A DNA stretch of 64,000 bases from Bacteriovorax sp. Its GTDB lineage: Bacteria > Bdellovibrionota > Bacteriovoracia > Bacteriovoracales > Bacteriovoracaceae. The stretch's first letter is position 1. Each line of letters begins with the position of its first letter. The translations under genes and the position numbers were made by a program. Positions 7,638 to 16,858 of the stretch are shown piece by piece. The stretch covers positions 1 through 64,000 of the forward strand of contig JACMPM010000053.1 in assembly GCA_014377485.1 (NCBI GenBank), given 5' to 3'. The notes under the pieces were generated by a model that saw nothing but the letters and a program-made list of their open reading frames with translations, did no database searches and was not told the origin of the DNA.

Positions 7638-9488
7638 ATGCGTTTATTAAAAATATCTGTACTCGCAACAACCTTTTCTTTAGTCGCATGTTCGCAGCTT
7701 CCCACTGAACATAGATCCATTGAATTTAAAAAAACAGCAGATCCAGCAGTGGAATTGGGTTTTAAAAGTGATTCACTGAAAGAAATGGTAGAAAAAGCCA
7801 AATCTATTGGCGGAAGAGCTTCGGAATTCCTGGCGACGGATTTATTTATAAAAGGAAACGACGCTTCGATTCGCGGAGATTACCAGACTGCCACTCAAGT
7901 TTTTAGATATGTGGTTGAGCTGCAACCGCAGGACAATTATTTAAAGAGAAAACTCTCAATCGAATTAATTCGCATCGGGGAGCTTAAAGAAGCAGAAAAA
8001 ATTCTAGAAACAATTTTCGCTGAATCTCATAATAAAGACGATTCGATTGGATTAATTTTAGCTGGAGTTTATGCGGCATTGGAAAAACCAGAGCTGGCCA
8101 GAACGACTTATCAAAAAATTATCAATACAAGTGCCGATGCCGAAGAAGCTTGTTTATTTTTAGCAAAATCATATTCGACAGAAAAAAAATATAATGAAGC
8201 ACACGCTCTTCTTGCAAAGTGTGAAAAGAAAAGTAAAGACGATCCAGTTTATGCTTTTTACAGAGGTAAAATCGAATACGAACGCGGTCATAAGCCACAA
8301 GCCAAAAAGTTTTTTGAAAAATCTTTAAAGATGGACCATACATATTCTCAAGCGGCTTTGGCCCTAGGTGCTTTTTATGAAGAAAAAGAAGACTTAAAAT
8401 CTGCTGTAAAAACTTATAAAGCTTTTTTAGCGGCTGACGGCAACAGTGCCAGCCTTCCTGTGCTGTCGCGTTTGGTGACAGTTCTCTTTTCAATGGAAGA
8501 AAACGCAGCAGTTATTCCTTATGCTGAAACTCTCAGTTCAATTGATAATACCGACCTCAATTTGAAAGTGCGCTTGGGTCTTCTGTATTCAGATTCTGGA
8601 CGATATGAAGAGGCTACAAACCTCTTTAAAGAAGTTTTAACGGTTGTTCCTGAGTCAGATAAGGTTATTTACTATCTTGGGGCTTTAAATCAACAAACAA
8701 ATCATTTTCAAGATGCGATTGAGTTTTTCAAGCGCATTCCTGCTAGTTCAGCACTTTATGGAGATGCGGGAGTTCAAGTTGGACAGATGCTCGGAGCTTT
8801 TGCTCGAGAAGAATATGTTCAAGGTAAAAAAAGTGGGGAAGCTCAAGGCAAATTTATGGGTTTTACTGCCGAGAGAATAAAAGACCATGAAGATACTGCT
8901 GTAGAGTTCAAGATGCTTCAAGCAAGTTTCTTTGAAGACACTTTTCAATTCAAGAGCGCTATTCAAGCAATGAATGATGTTAAAACTCATAAAAACTTTA
9001 CTGAATCTCATAGTTATTATTTAGCTTCTATCATGGAAAAAGATGGACAGTATTTAGAAGCTAGAAAACTAGTTCAACTCATTGTTGATAAAGATCCCAA
9101 CAATGCACATGCCCTGAACTTTTTAGGCTATTCTTATCTGGAAAAAAATGAACGTTTGGATGTAGCTTTTAATTATATTTCTAAAGCGGTAAAACTTAAG
9201 CCTGAAGACGGGTATATTCGCGACTCTCTCGCCTGGTATTATTTCCAAACTGGAAAATATCAGGAAGCGCTATCTGAAGCAAAGAAAGCGTTTGAGTTAG
9301 TAAAAAGCGATGTTATTATCACTAAACATCTCGGGATGATTTATCAGCGCCTCAATTATTTTGATAAGGCGAAAGAATTTTTAACCGAGGCACTTAAACA
9401 AGCTCGAGTAGAAGCAGACAAAGAGGACGTATTAAAAATCTTAAACGATGTCGAAAAAGTACGTTTACCAGCTTCAGAGTCCAAATAA
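7638..9488 (+). CDS. TPR-repeat lipoprotein
   Basis: The 616-residue protein starts with a lipoprotein signal peptide ending in the lipobox SLVAC (Cys18), so it should be lipid-anchored and face the periplasm. The rest is a solenoid of tetratricopeptide repeats; typical units include ALNFLGYSYLEKNERLDVAF near the C-terminus and several AxxxY/LGxxY positions from residue 70 onward. TPR lipoproteins of this size act as scaffolds in secretion, motility or cell-envelope assembly, but nothing here fixes a partner. The ribosome-binding site is weak (GGA 7 nt before ATG). It is coupled to the next lipoprotein gene through a 4-base overlap (ATAA). Confidence 0.82.
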   Translation: MRLLKISVLATTFSLVACSQLPTEHRSIEFKKTADPAVELGFKSDSLKEMVEKAKSIGGRASEFLATDLFIKGNDASIRGDYQTATQVFRYVVELQPQDNYLKRKLSIELIRIGELKEAEKILETIFAESHNKDDSIGLILAGVYAALEKPELARTTYQKIINTSADAEEACLFLAKSYSTEKKYNEAHALLAKCEKKSKDDPVYAFYRGKIEYERGHKPQAKKFFEKSLKMDHTYSQAALALGAFYEEKEDLKSAVKTYKAFLAADGNSASLPVLSRLVTVLFSMEENAAVIPYAETLSSIDNTDLNLKVRLGLLYSDSGRYEEATNLFKEVLTVVPESDKVIYYLGALNQQTNHFQDAIEFFKRIPASSALYGDAGVQVGQMLGAFAREEYVQGKKSGEAQGKFMGFTAERIKDHEDTAVEFKMLQASFFEDTFQFKSAIQAMNDVKTHKNFTESHSYYLASIMEKDGQYLEARKLVQLIVDKDPNNAHALNFLGYSYLEKNERLDVAFNYISKAVKLKPEDGYIRDSLAWYYFQTGKYQEALSEAKKAFELVKSDVIITKHLGMIYQRLNYFDKAKEFLTEALKQARVEADKEDVLKILNDVEKVRLPASESK

Positions 9489-10111
9489 CTGGCCGTATCT
9501 TAATATGTTTTTTCTTAAGTTCGTGCGCAGCGATAAGTACAAATGTTGGCACGAATGCTCAGGCACCAGCCTTTTTAACCGGTAAATTTAAAAAAATCTG
9601 TATAGAAGGGTCGGGGAAGGGAAGAATTGAACTCGTGGGATCAAAATATACTTTCGCATACGAATCCCAAATTAATCGCCTAAAAAACCTCTTTGAACTT
9701 GCCTTGGATTTTCCCATAATTGGTGAAACCAAAGTGAGTTTGAGTTTAAATCCCAAAGAAGTTTCAAAACAAATCAGCCACTCTGAGTTGATTGAAGTTT
9801 TAAAGGAAAGGGTCGGTGAGAGATCTGACCGCGACCAGATTGTGAAAACGATTGAAGAGTTTTTTGTCTTTGCTTCTGACTTCATCCGCTACAAAGCTTC
9901 GGGGGTTTATCCGGCCCATTTCACTTCAAATTCTGAAAATAATCACTTTATTCTTGGAAGAGAGACACCTCATTATAATTTCCAGGTGGATAATTTTTCG
10001 GAAAACGAAAAGTATTTTGAGCGCACCGTTTTTAAAATTTTTCTAAAATCATCCTCAACAACTAATCCCATTATGACACTCTTTTTGGTACCCCAGTCTT
10101 GTGACAAGTAA
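9485..10111 (+). CDS. Small lipoprotein with apparent non-AUG (ATA) start
   Basis: The ORF track begins at GTG 9635, but the frame is open upstream to a stop at 9395-9397 and encodes a good lipoprotein signal: GRILICFFLSSCAAIS, with lipobox LSSC. No ATG, GTG or TTG occurs in frame before it. The ATA at 9485-9487 overlaps the TAA stop of the TPR gene as ATAA, exactly where a coupled ATGA start would be expected, and gives MTGRILICFFLSSC with Cys14. This start is therefore proposed, giving about 208 residues. The remaining protein has no recognised domain. Alternatives are the GTG at 9635, which would make a product without a signal, or a sequencing or mutational change of ATG to ATA. Given its coupling, it probably works with the TPR lipoprotein at the envelope. 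Confidence 0.55.
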   Translation: MTGRILICFFLSSCAAISTNVGTNAQAPAFLTGKFKKICIEGSGKGRIELVGSKYTFAYESQINRLKNLFELALDFPIIGETKVSLSLNPKEVSKQISHSELIEVLKERVGERSDRDQIVKTIEEFFVFASDFIRYKASGVYPAHFTSNSENNHFILGRETPHYNFQVDNFSENEKYFERTVFKIFLKSSSTTNPIMTLFLVPQSCDK

Positions 10112-10146
10112 GAAAACGTTGCGTCAAAAAAAGTTGGCCTAAAAAA

Positions 10147-10176
10147 ATGACAAATGCAATGCATTCTAGATATAAA
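10147..10176 (+). promoter_or_regulatory. Candidate sigma70-type promoter of the opp operon
   Basis: ATGACA (-35-like) and TATAAA (-10-like) are separated by 18 nt, about 40 nt upstream of oppA. The spacer contains the near-palindrome ATGCAATGCAT. This is sequence resemblance only. Confidence 0.35.
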
Positions 10177-10218
10177 TAAAAGCCCGACAATTCTATTATG
10201 CATATAAAGGATTTTTAA

Positions 10219-11976
10219 ATGAAATTGCGAAACATCTTATTGAGTGTAATGAGCGCGTCTCTTTTGATTTTTTCAGGTTGTACTAAGAAACAAAATCCGA
10301 ACGAAAAGATTTTGAATCTAATTAGTGTAACAGAGATTAAAGGTTACGACCCTATCCAAGCTGACGATCTTTACTCAGGTAGAGAAATTTCAAAAATTTA
10401 TGAAGGTCTTCTTCAGTATCACTGGTTGAAAATGCCTTATGAATTAGTTCCCAATCTTGCAGCTGAAATGCCTACAATTTCAAAAGACGGAATCACTTAT
10501 ACTTTTAAATTGCGTCAGGGAGTAAAATTCCAAGATGATATTGCTTTTCCAGGTGGAAAAGGTCGCGAAATGGAAGCTTCCGATTTCGTTTATTCAATTA
10601 AGAGAATGGCCGATTCTAGAAATCAATCGACAGGTTGGTGGACTCTTGATGGAAAGTTGAAAGGATTAAATGAATGGAGAGATAAAAACTCAAAACTTGC
10701 TGTATCAAATTATGATGAAGAAGTTGAAGGTCTTAAAGCTATTGATAAATACACATTGCAATTTAAACTAGCAAAAACTTTTCCTCAGTTTATCTATACT
10801 TTGGCAATGCCATTTGCTTATGCTGTTCCTAAAGAAGTAGTGGCAAAATATGGTAAAGAATTTATCAATCATCCGGTTGGAACAGGTCCTTACGTTCTAC
10901 CAATTTTTGATCAAGGTAAAAAAATTACTTACACAAAGAACCCAACTTTTAGAGAAAAATTTTATCCAAGTGATGCTTCTCCTGAGTTAAAACATCTGTT
11001 AGGTGACGCTGGGAAAAGACTTCCTTTAGTGGATAAAGTTGTTGTTTACGTTATGAAAGAATCTCAACCTGCTTGGTTGAAACTCAATAAAGGTGAAGTC
11101 GATTACTATAGCGTTCCAAAGGACAATTTTGCTTCAGCTGTTAAAGATAATAAATTATCTGATGAACTGACAGCAAAAGGATTCATCCTTGAAATCGCAC
11201 CTCAATTAGATGTGACTTATACAGCTTTTAATTTTGAGAATAAACTTTTCCACAATAAGAAATTAAGACAAGCAATGTACATGGCGTATGATGAAGGGAA
11301 AGCAAATACGTTGTTCTACAACAACACTGCATTTCCTGCTCAATCAATTATTCCTCCTGGAATTGCTGGTATAAATCCTAATTATAAAAATCCATTCAAA
11401 GGTCCTAAGTTAGAAGAAGCTAAAAAATTATTAGCTGAAGCTGGATACCCGGGAGGTATTGGTCTTCCTGAATTAAAATACGATATTCCAGACTCAACGA
11501 CATCTAGACAAATGGGTGAGTATTTCCAAAAGCAAATGGAACAAATTGGAGTAAAAATAAAAATCCTTTCCAGTCCATGGCCAGAATTCCAAGCAAAAGT
11601 AAAAAAGAAATCAGTTGAGATTTATGGTTTAGCTTGGGGTGCAGATTATCCAGATGCTGAAAACTTCCTACAACTATTTTATGGTCCAAATAAATCTCCA
11701 GGCGCTAACGGATCAAACTATGACGAACCAGGATTCAATAAAGAATTTGAAGTGGCAACTCAGATGCAAGATTCTCCAGAGAGAACTGCTAAGTATGAAA
11801 AAATGAATAAGTTTTTAGCTGAAGAAGTTGTTGCCCTTTTTGGAGTGCATAGACAAGCTTACATTATGGAACAAGGTTGGTTAAGAAATTATCATCCAAC
11901 TGATCTTCACCATGATGCTGTTCAATACTTAAATATTGATACGGCAAAAAAAGCAGAACTAATAAAGAAATTTTAA
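10219..11976 (+). CDS. oppA: Oligopeptide ABC transporter substrate-binding lipoprotein
   Basis: The 585-residue product has a lipoprotein signal with lipobox FSGC (Cys21), so the mature protein is anchored in the periplasm. It has the hallmarks of the SBP_bac_5 family: an early GYDPIQADD segment, the FKLRQGVKFQDD strand motif, and a later NKKLRQAMYMAYDE segment. The length fits OppA-type peptide binders. It leads a five-gene operon with both permeases and both ATPases 20 nt or less apart (30 nt before the last gene), so the full importer is present. Oligopeptide uptake suits a proteolytic or predatory lifestyle, though the specificity (peptide or murein peptide) is not shown by sequence. AAAGGA precedes the ATG. 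Confidence 0.9.
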   Translation: MKLRNILLSVMSASLLIFSGCTKKQNPNEKILNLISVTEIKGYDPIQADDLYSGREISKIYEGLLQYHWLKMPYELVPNLAAEMPTISKDGITYTFKLRQGVKFQDDIAFPGGKGREMEASDFVYSIKRMADSRNQSTGWWTLDGKLKGLNEWRDKNSKLAVSNYDEEVEGLKAIDKYTLQFKLAKTFPQFIYTLAMPFAYAVPKEVVAKYGKEFINHPVGTGPYVLPIFDQGKKITYTKNPTFREKFYPSDASPELKHLLGDAGKRLPLVDKVVVYVMKESQPAWLKLNKGEVDYYSVPKDNFASAVKDNKLSDELTAKGFILEIAPQLDVTYTAFNFENKLFHNKKLRQAMYMAYDEGKANTLFYNNTAFPAQSIIPPGIAGINPNYKNPFKGPKLEEAKKLLAEAGYPGGIGLPELKYDIPDSTTSRQMGEYFQKQMEQIGVKIKILSSPWPEFQAKVKKKSVEIYGLAWGADYPDAENFLQLFYGPNKSPGANGSNYDEPGFNKEFEVATQMQDSPERTAKYEKMNKFLAEEVVALFGVHRQAYIMEQGWLRNYHPTDLHHDAVQYLNIDTAKKAELIKKF

Positions 11977-11995
11977 TTTTTGGTAATTTAATAAA

Positions 11996-12937
11996 ATGAA
12001 TTTGTACGCATATATTTTTCGCAGACTCCTTTATGTCATTCCAGTACTTCTAGGGGTCTGTTTAATTATTTTTGTTCTCTTTAACCTTGTAGCCCCAGAC
12101 CCGGCCTATACTCTATTAGGTAAGCATGCAACTCTCAAACAGATTGCAGAACTTCACCACGAGTTAGGAATGGATAAGCCATACTTCATGCAATATTTAG
12201 ATACTGTGAAAACAGCTTTCACTTTTGATTTTGGTTATTCATGGAGTTCAAAGCAAAATATCTGGGAAATGATTAAGACAGGGGCCGGACCTTCTCTTGC
12301 TATCACTGGGCCGCTTTTCGTCTTCTCAAATATTATAGCTATTTCTCTAGCGTTGCTGGTTGCCTTCTATAGAGGAAAGCTTATTGATAAGTTTGTTTTA
12401 ATTTTATCAATTGCAGGGATGAGTATTCCAAGTTTGGCTGTTGTTCTTTTTGGACAATACTTTTTTGCTTACAAACTTGGTTGGTTTGAAATTTCAGGTT
12501 ATGAATTTGGATTTCCAAATTTCATTCCTTACGTCATTCTTCCCATCATTCTTTATATAGTCATTTCATTTGGTGCTGACACCAGGTTTTATAGAACAGT
12601 TATTCTTGATGAAGCTTATCAAGACTATGTTCGTACTGCCCGCTCAAAGGGTTTGTCGGAATTGAAAGTCATGTTTAAGCATGTTCTAAAAAATTCGATG
12701 ATTCCAATTTTAACTAATATTATTATTCAAATTCCGAGTTTAATACTTGGACTTTTATTTGCGGAATCTTTTTTTAGTATCCCTGGTTTAGGGGCAATGA
12801 CCATCAATGCAATTAATAATAGTGATTTTCCGGTAATTAAAGCGATGACTATTATGAGTGCAGTTGGATTTATTCTTTTTGGAGTACTTACAGATGTTCT
12901 TTATACTGTAGTTGATCCAAGAATGAAGTTGAACTAG
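11996..12937 (+). CDS. oppB: Oligopeptide ABC transporter permease
   Basis: The 313-residue inner-membrane protein begins MNLYAYIFRRLLYVIPVLLGV, the typical start of OppB/DppB permeases. Six hydrophobic segments follow, with the coupling EAA loop around DYVRTARSKGLSELKVM, which contacts the ATPase subunit. It lies 19 nt downstream of oppA and 8 nt before oppC. It forms the membrane channel with OppC. Confidence 0.92.
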   Translation: MNLYAYIFRRLLYVIPVLLGVCLIIFVLFNLVAPDPAYTLLGKHATLKQIAELHHELGMDKPYFMQYLDTVKTAFTFDFGYSWSSKQNIWEMIKTGAGPSLAITGPLFVFSNIIAISLALLVAFYRGKLIDKFVLILSIAGMSIPSLAVVLFGQYFFAYKLGWFEISGYEFGFPNFIPYVILPIILYIVISFGADTRFYRTVILDEAYQDYVRTARSKGLSELKVMFKHVLKNSMIPILTNIIIQIPSLILGLLFAESFFSIPGLGAMTINAINNSDFPVIKAMTIMSAVGFILFGVLTDVLYTVVDPRMKLN

Positions 12938-12945
12938 GGGCTAAC

Positions 12946-13812
12946 GTGAGTACAGAAATAAAACAATCCAAGTCTCTATTGCATAATGCTCTTTTAAGAA
13001 TTGTCAGCGAGAAAATTTCTTTAGCTGCTTTAATTATTGTCGGTATTTATTTTCTAGTTGCTATTCTTACCGGTGCTGGACTTTTAGCCTCAGATTGGGG
13101 GAAAGAAATAGGTGCATCTTATATGGCACCAAGTTCAATTTCTTATTTTGGTACTGATATATTTGGAAGAAGTGTTCTTTTGAAAACGCTTAAGGCAACT
13201 GAGACTGCAGTTGTGATTGGTTTAGTTGTTTCAGTTATTGCTATAGTTATTGGAACGACTTTGGGAATGATCGCCGGATATTTTGGTGGTTTTATCGATG
13301 AAATTATCGTTTGGTTTTATACAACTTTTTCTTCAATACCAAACATTATGCTACTGGTAGCGATTGCTTTTATACTAGGTAAAGGCACAACAACTATCTT
13401 TTTATCTTTGGGATTAACCAGTTGGGTAGGGCTCTGTAGAATTGTTAGAGCTGAAGTAATGAAACATAAAGAAAGAGAATATATCCATGCTGCAAATGCA
13501 ATTGGAGCGTCTCACCTAAGAAAGTTATGGAGTCATCTATTGCCCAATATCTCCCATTTATTAATTATCAACTTTACTCAGACTTTCGACTCAGCAATTA
13601 AAGCGGAAGTTGTTCTATCATTTTTAGGTTTAGGAGTTGTAGGACGTCCTAGCTGGGGAACAATGATTGATGATTCAAAATTAGAATTAGCTCGTGGAGT
13701 TTGGTGGCAATTAGCAGCTGCAACTTTAGCGATGTTTTTAATCGTATTAGCATTTAACATTTTAGGAGACGCTCTTCGTGATGCGCTCGATCCTAAACTG
13801 AAAGGAAAATAA
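12946..13812 (+). CDS. oppC: Oligopeptide ABC transporter permease
   Basis: The 288-residue permease starts with GTG. After a short cytoplasmic N-terminus it has a first membrane segment, then the OppC/DppC signature [11 protein letters not shown] and the EAA loop [19 protein letters not shown] late [14 protein letters not shown] segment is also typical of the family. It pairs with OppB, and the ATPase gene oppD follows after a single base. Confidence 0.92.
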   Translation: MSTEIKQSKSLLHNALLRIVSEKISLAALIIVGIYFLVAILTGAGLLASDWGKEIGASYMAPSSISYFGTDIFGRSVLLKTLKATETAVVIGLVVSVIAIVIGTTLGMIAGYFGGFIDEIIVWFYTTFSSIPNIMLLVAIAFILGKGTTTIFLSLGLTSWVGLCRIVRAEVMKHKEREYIHAANAIGASHLRKLWSHLLPNISHLLIINFTQTFDSAIKAEVVLSFLGLGVVGRPSWGTMIDDSKLELARGVWWQLAAATLAMFLIVLAFNILGDALRDALDPKLKGK

Positions 13813-13813
13813 A

Positions 13814-14809
13814 ATGGCCGAGAAGGTTTTAGAAGTAAAAGATCTCGTTGTTGAATTTAGAACTGACCGTGGAGCAGTTAAAGCGGTTAACGGCGTTAAC
13901 TTTGACGTCTTTAAAGGAAAAACAGTCGGTATCGTAGGTGAGTCTGGATCTGGGAAATCAGTAACAGCTCTAGCGATTATGGGATTAATTCCAAATCCAC
14001 CAGGACGAATTGCCAATGGCCAAATTCTTTTCGAAGGAAAGAGTTTAGTTAATATGTCGGCAAGTGAAATGAGAAAAATCAGAGGAAATAAAATTGCCAT
14101 GATTTTTCAAGAGCCAATGACTTCATTGAATCCAGTTTTTACTATTGGAAATCAAATTGAAGAAGTAATAGAACTTCATCAGCCTCATTTATCAAGATCC
14201 CTTAGAACTGCAAAAGCGGTCGATATGTTACGTCTGGTCGGAATTCCTTCTCCAGATAAAAGAATAAATGAATACCCACACCAACTCTCTGGTGGGATGA
14301 GACAGCGTGTAATGATCGCTATCGCACTTTCGTGTGAACCAGATGTTCTTATTGCAGATGAACCGACAACTGCTCTAGACGTTACGATTCAAGCTCAAAT
14401 TTTAGAGTTGATGAAAAAGCTTCAAAAAGAATTGGGAATGGGAATTATTCTTATCACTCACGATCTAGGCGTTGTCGCTGAAACTTGTGACACTGTCGCT
14501 GTTATGTATTGCGGACAAATTGTAGAGAGTGCAGATGTAAATACTCTGTTCAATCATCCAGCTCATCCATATACAAAAGGTTTGATGGATTCAATTCCGT
14601 CATTTGATTCAACGAGTGGAAGTAAAAAAGAAAGACTTCAAACAATTGAAGGGATGGTGCCTTCATTGTTCGATCTTCCTAATGGATGTAATTTTCAGGA
14701 TAGATGTTCAAAAGTAACTGATGCATGTCGTGGATCTCAAGGAGACCCCATTTTGAAACCGTCTAAAGGTGAAGGCCACTATGTGGCTTGCTTTAATCCA
14801 CTCAACTAA
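13814..14809 (+). CDS. oppD: Oligopeptide ABC transporter ATPase OppD
   Basis: This 331-residue ATPase has Walker A GESGSGKS (about residue 42), the Q-loop QEPMTSLNP, the ABC signature LSGGMRQR and Walker [12 protein letters not shown]. The C-terminal oligopeptide/dipeptide extension ([16 protein letters not shown]) carries the cysteine cluster that can bind an iron-sulfur centre in this subfamily. It energises the OppBC channel together with OppF. Confidence 0.93.
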   Translation: MAEKVLEVKDLVVEFRTDRGAVKAVNGVNFDVFKGKTVGIVGESGSGKSVTALAIMGLIPNPPGRIANGQILFEGKSLVNMSASEMRKIRGNKIAMIFQEPMTSLNPVFTIGNQIEEVIELHQPHLSRSLRTAKAVDMLRLVGIPSPDKRINEYPHQLSGGMRQRVMIAIALSCEPDVLIADEPTTALDVTIQAQILELMKKLQKELGMGIILITHDLGVVAETCDTVAVMYCGQIVESADVNTLFNHPAHPYTKGLMDSIPSFDSTSGSKKERLQTIEGMVPSLFDLPNGCNFQDRCSKVTDACRGSQGDPILKPSKGEGHYVACFNPLN

Positions 14810-14838
14810 TTTTTTAGGTAATTTTAAGGATTGAAAAT

Positions 14839-15813
14839 ATGAGCGAGTATTTAATTGAAGTAAAAGATCTTTGCAAAAAATTCCCAATTAAAGGTGGATT
14901 ATTTGGTAGAGAAGTTGGTGCAGTCAACGCTGTTAACAACGTAAGCTTTAAAATTAAAAAAGGTGAAACTCTTGGTCTAGTTGGTGAATCTGGTTGTGGA
15001 AAAACAACTCTAGGCCGCTCTTTACTAAGATTGATCGAGCCTACATCGGGCCAAATTATCTTCAATGGCCAGAATATTGTTAATTATACACCAGCTGAAA
15101 TGAGAGCTGTAAGAAGAAAAATGCAGATCATTTTTCAAGATCCATATGCTTCTCTCAATCCAAGAATGACGGTTGGTGATATTCTCGCCGAGCCAATGGA
15201 AATTCACGGACTACATACTGAAAAAAGTAAAAGAAAAGCTCGTATGCTTGAACTACTTAACCAAGTTCAACTACCGGCAGATGCTTTAAATAAATATCCA
15301 CATGAATTCTCAGGTGGTCAAAGACAACGTATTTGTATTGCTCGCGCTCTTGCAGTAGAGCCAGAATTTATTGTTTGTGATGAACCTGTTTCTGCTTTAG
15401 ATGTTTCAGTACAAGCTCAGGTGGTAAATCTTTTGATGGATCTTCAGCGAGATCTTGGTTTAACTTTTCTTTTTATTGCTCACGATTTAAAAGTTGTAGA
15501 GTATATTTCAAATAGAGTTGCGGTTATGTATCTTGGAAATATGGTTGAAGTTGCTGAGTCAAGTGAGCTATATGGTCATGCAAAACATCCGTATACCAAA
15601 GCTCTTTTCTCGGCTATTCCTCATGCAAGTACTGCAGGTCGAGCAGGTCGAATTATTCTGGAAGGGGATATTCCAAGCCCAATGAATCCTCCATCGGGAT
15701 GTCATTTTAATCCAAGATGCTGGAATGCTACGGAAGAATGTCGTGTAAATTTTCCTCCAATCACAAATCAGTCAGGTACTCACCAGTACCGTTGTTATAA
15801 TCCGATAAAATAA
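14839..15813 (+). CDS. oppF: Oligopeptide ABC transporter ATPase OppF
   Basis: This 324-residue ATPase has Walker [10 protein letters not shown], signature FSGGQRQRI and Walker [12 protein letters not shown]. The C-terminal extension [15 protein letters not shown] carries the typical cysteines. It is the last gene of the operon and is followed directly by a rho-independent terminator. OppD and OppF form the heterodimeric motor of the importer. Confidence 0.93.
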   Translation: MSEYLIEVKDLCKKFPIKGGLFGREVGAVNAVNNVSFKIKKGETLGLVGESGCGKTTLGRSLLRLIEPTSGQIIFNGQNIVNYTPAEMRAVRRKMQIIFQDPYASLNPRMTVGDILAEPMEIHGLHTEKSKRKARMLELLNQVQLPADALNKYPHEFSGGQRQRICIARALAVEPEFIVCDEPVSALDVSVQAQVVNLLMDLQRDLGLTFLFIAHDLKVVEYISNRVAVMYLGNMVEVAESSELYGHAKHPYTKALFSAIPHASTAGRAGRIILEGDIPSPMNPPSGCHFNPRCWNATEECRVNFPPITNQSGTHQYRCYNPIK

Positions 15814-15832
15814 TTCTATCCTTGACGGAAAG

Positions 15833-15857
15833 ACTCTCTTTATTAAAGGGAGTTTTT
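15833..15857 (+). terminator. Rho-independent terminator of opp operon
   Basis: The stem ACTCTCTTT / AAAGGGAGT (nine pairs, one G-U) has a 3-nt loop and is followed by a T-tract. It starts 19 nt after the oppF stop. Confidence 0.8.
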
Positions 15858-15932
15858 CTGAGCAATATTAATCATTTTAATTCAATTTATTTATTTTATC
15901 TCCGAAAAGCCTAAGGTAGTAACCCTCTCAAA

Positions 15933-16838
15933 ATGGTTTTTATTTTGGCAAAACTGGAATTAAATTTAAAAGATGTGAAAGGATTTATTCTTTCTCCAGG
16001 AAATATTTTTTGGCAACAAAATTCAGGTGCCCATGTTTTGTTGTCAGCAAAATCAGATTTTCTCAATTACCTATTGATAGAGAAACTTTCTAAATCCAAT
16101 TATATTTTACTTATTGAAAATCAAATCGATTTGCAGCTACAACACGACTTTGTTTTTTATTTTAAAAGTCACCAATTAGAAATATTAATAAAAGAAAAGT
16201 TGCAGTGGCGCTTGAAGCTGATGGGGCTGTTCTCTCTAGAGCTGGCAAGGGACGAAGTCTCACAGTTTGAAATTGATCAGCTTATGTGGAAAGTTTTTTC
16301 GAGAGTTGAGCATGAAGAGGCCAAGAAGTTTTTGGATAAAGACATTGATCTTTTTAAGAGAGGCATGAGTATTGCTGCCAGCTATACTATTTGCGCTTTT
16401 CTTTTAGGCTATTACAGCGATGCATTTTTAACAAAAATTTTTAATGAAACATTCTTAAATCTAATGGATTTGAATATTTCAGTACCAATTCAGACTTTAA
16501 AAATACAATTAGAAAAAATTCGAAATCTTGAACATTTAACAGCTGAAGATAACCATATGCTTGAAGATATATACCAACTGGGCAATAACAAAAATGTAAT
16601 CTTGGCCGAGCGTTATGATGGTTCTGGATACAGGCAAATTAATAAAAGTGAAATGAATGACCTGGAGATAGTGCTTGTTGCTTTAAACGAGCATTACTCA
16701 TTTGAGGATAGCTCTCACAAATCTATATTTTTCGAAATAAAAAAATCACAATTTAAATGTGATGAGAAAATTTTGAATGTGATGAGAAAATGTGTCGAAA
16801 CAAAAAAAAATATAGTGCCCATTGGAAAAGGTGCTTAA
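15933..16838 (+). CDS. Degenerate HD-GYP-like protein, function unknown
   Basis: The 301-residue soluble protein has no signal peptide or clear membrane segment. Near the C-terminus (residues 226-234), AERYDGSGY followed by a charged helix and IVLVALNEHYS closely resembles the HD-GYP core hhErxDGsGYP...ilavaD. The proline of GYP is replaced by arginine, and no upstream HD pair or full metal-ligand set is visible. Cyclic-di-GMP phosphodiesterase activity is therefore unlikely; a binding or scaffold role is possible. It is followed 20 nt later by a large coiled-coil protein, probably in one operon. The fold call rests on a short motif and is moderate. Confidence 0.5.
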   Translation: MVFILAKLELNLKDVKGFILSPGNIFWQQNSGAHVLLSAKSDFLNYLLIEKLSKSNYILLIENQIDLQLQHDFVFYFKSHQLEILIKEKLQWRLKLMGLFSLELARDEVSQFEIDQLMWKVFSRVEHEEAKKFLDKDIDLFKRGMSIAASYTICAFLLGYYSDAFLTKIFNETFLNLMDLNISVPIQTLKIQLEKIRNLEHLTAEDNHMLEDIYQLGNNKNVILAERYDGSGYRQINKSEMNDLEIVLVALNEHYSFEDSSHKSIFFEIKKSQFKCDEKILNVMRKCVETKKNIVPIGKGA

Positions 16839-16858
16839 GTAAAATTGGAGTAAGGGGC

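Noticed and set aside
8122-8493. Minus-strand ORF of 123 codons
   Set aside because: It lies antisense inside the TPR lipoprotein gene, with no ribosome site and no recognisable motif; a shadow ORF.
9505-9585. ATG at 9505 as start of the second lipoprotein
   Set aside because: It reads MFFLKFVRSDKY and stops within 27 codons, in a different frame from the lipobox. It would work only if the T6 run were one base shorter, which cannot be decided from one sequence.
13762-14100. Minus-strand ORF of 112 codons at the oppC/oppD junction
   Set aside because: Shadow of conserved ABC-transporter coding sequence on the other strand.
16790-16858. ORF-track start of the coiled-coil protein at 16790
   Set aside because: The extra N-terminus lies inside the preceding gene and is highly basic without a ribosome site; TTG 16859 after GGAGTAAGGGG is better.
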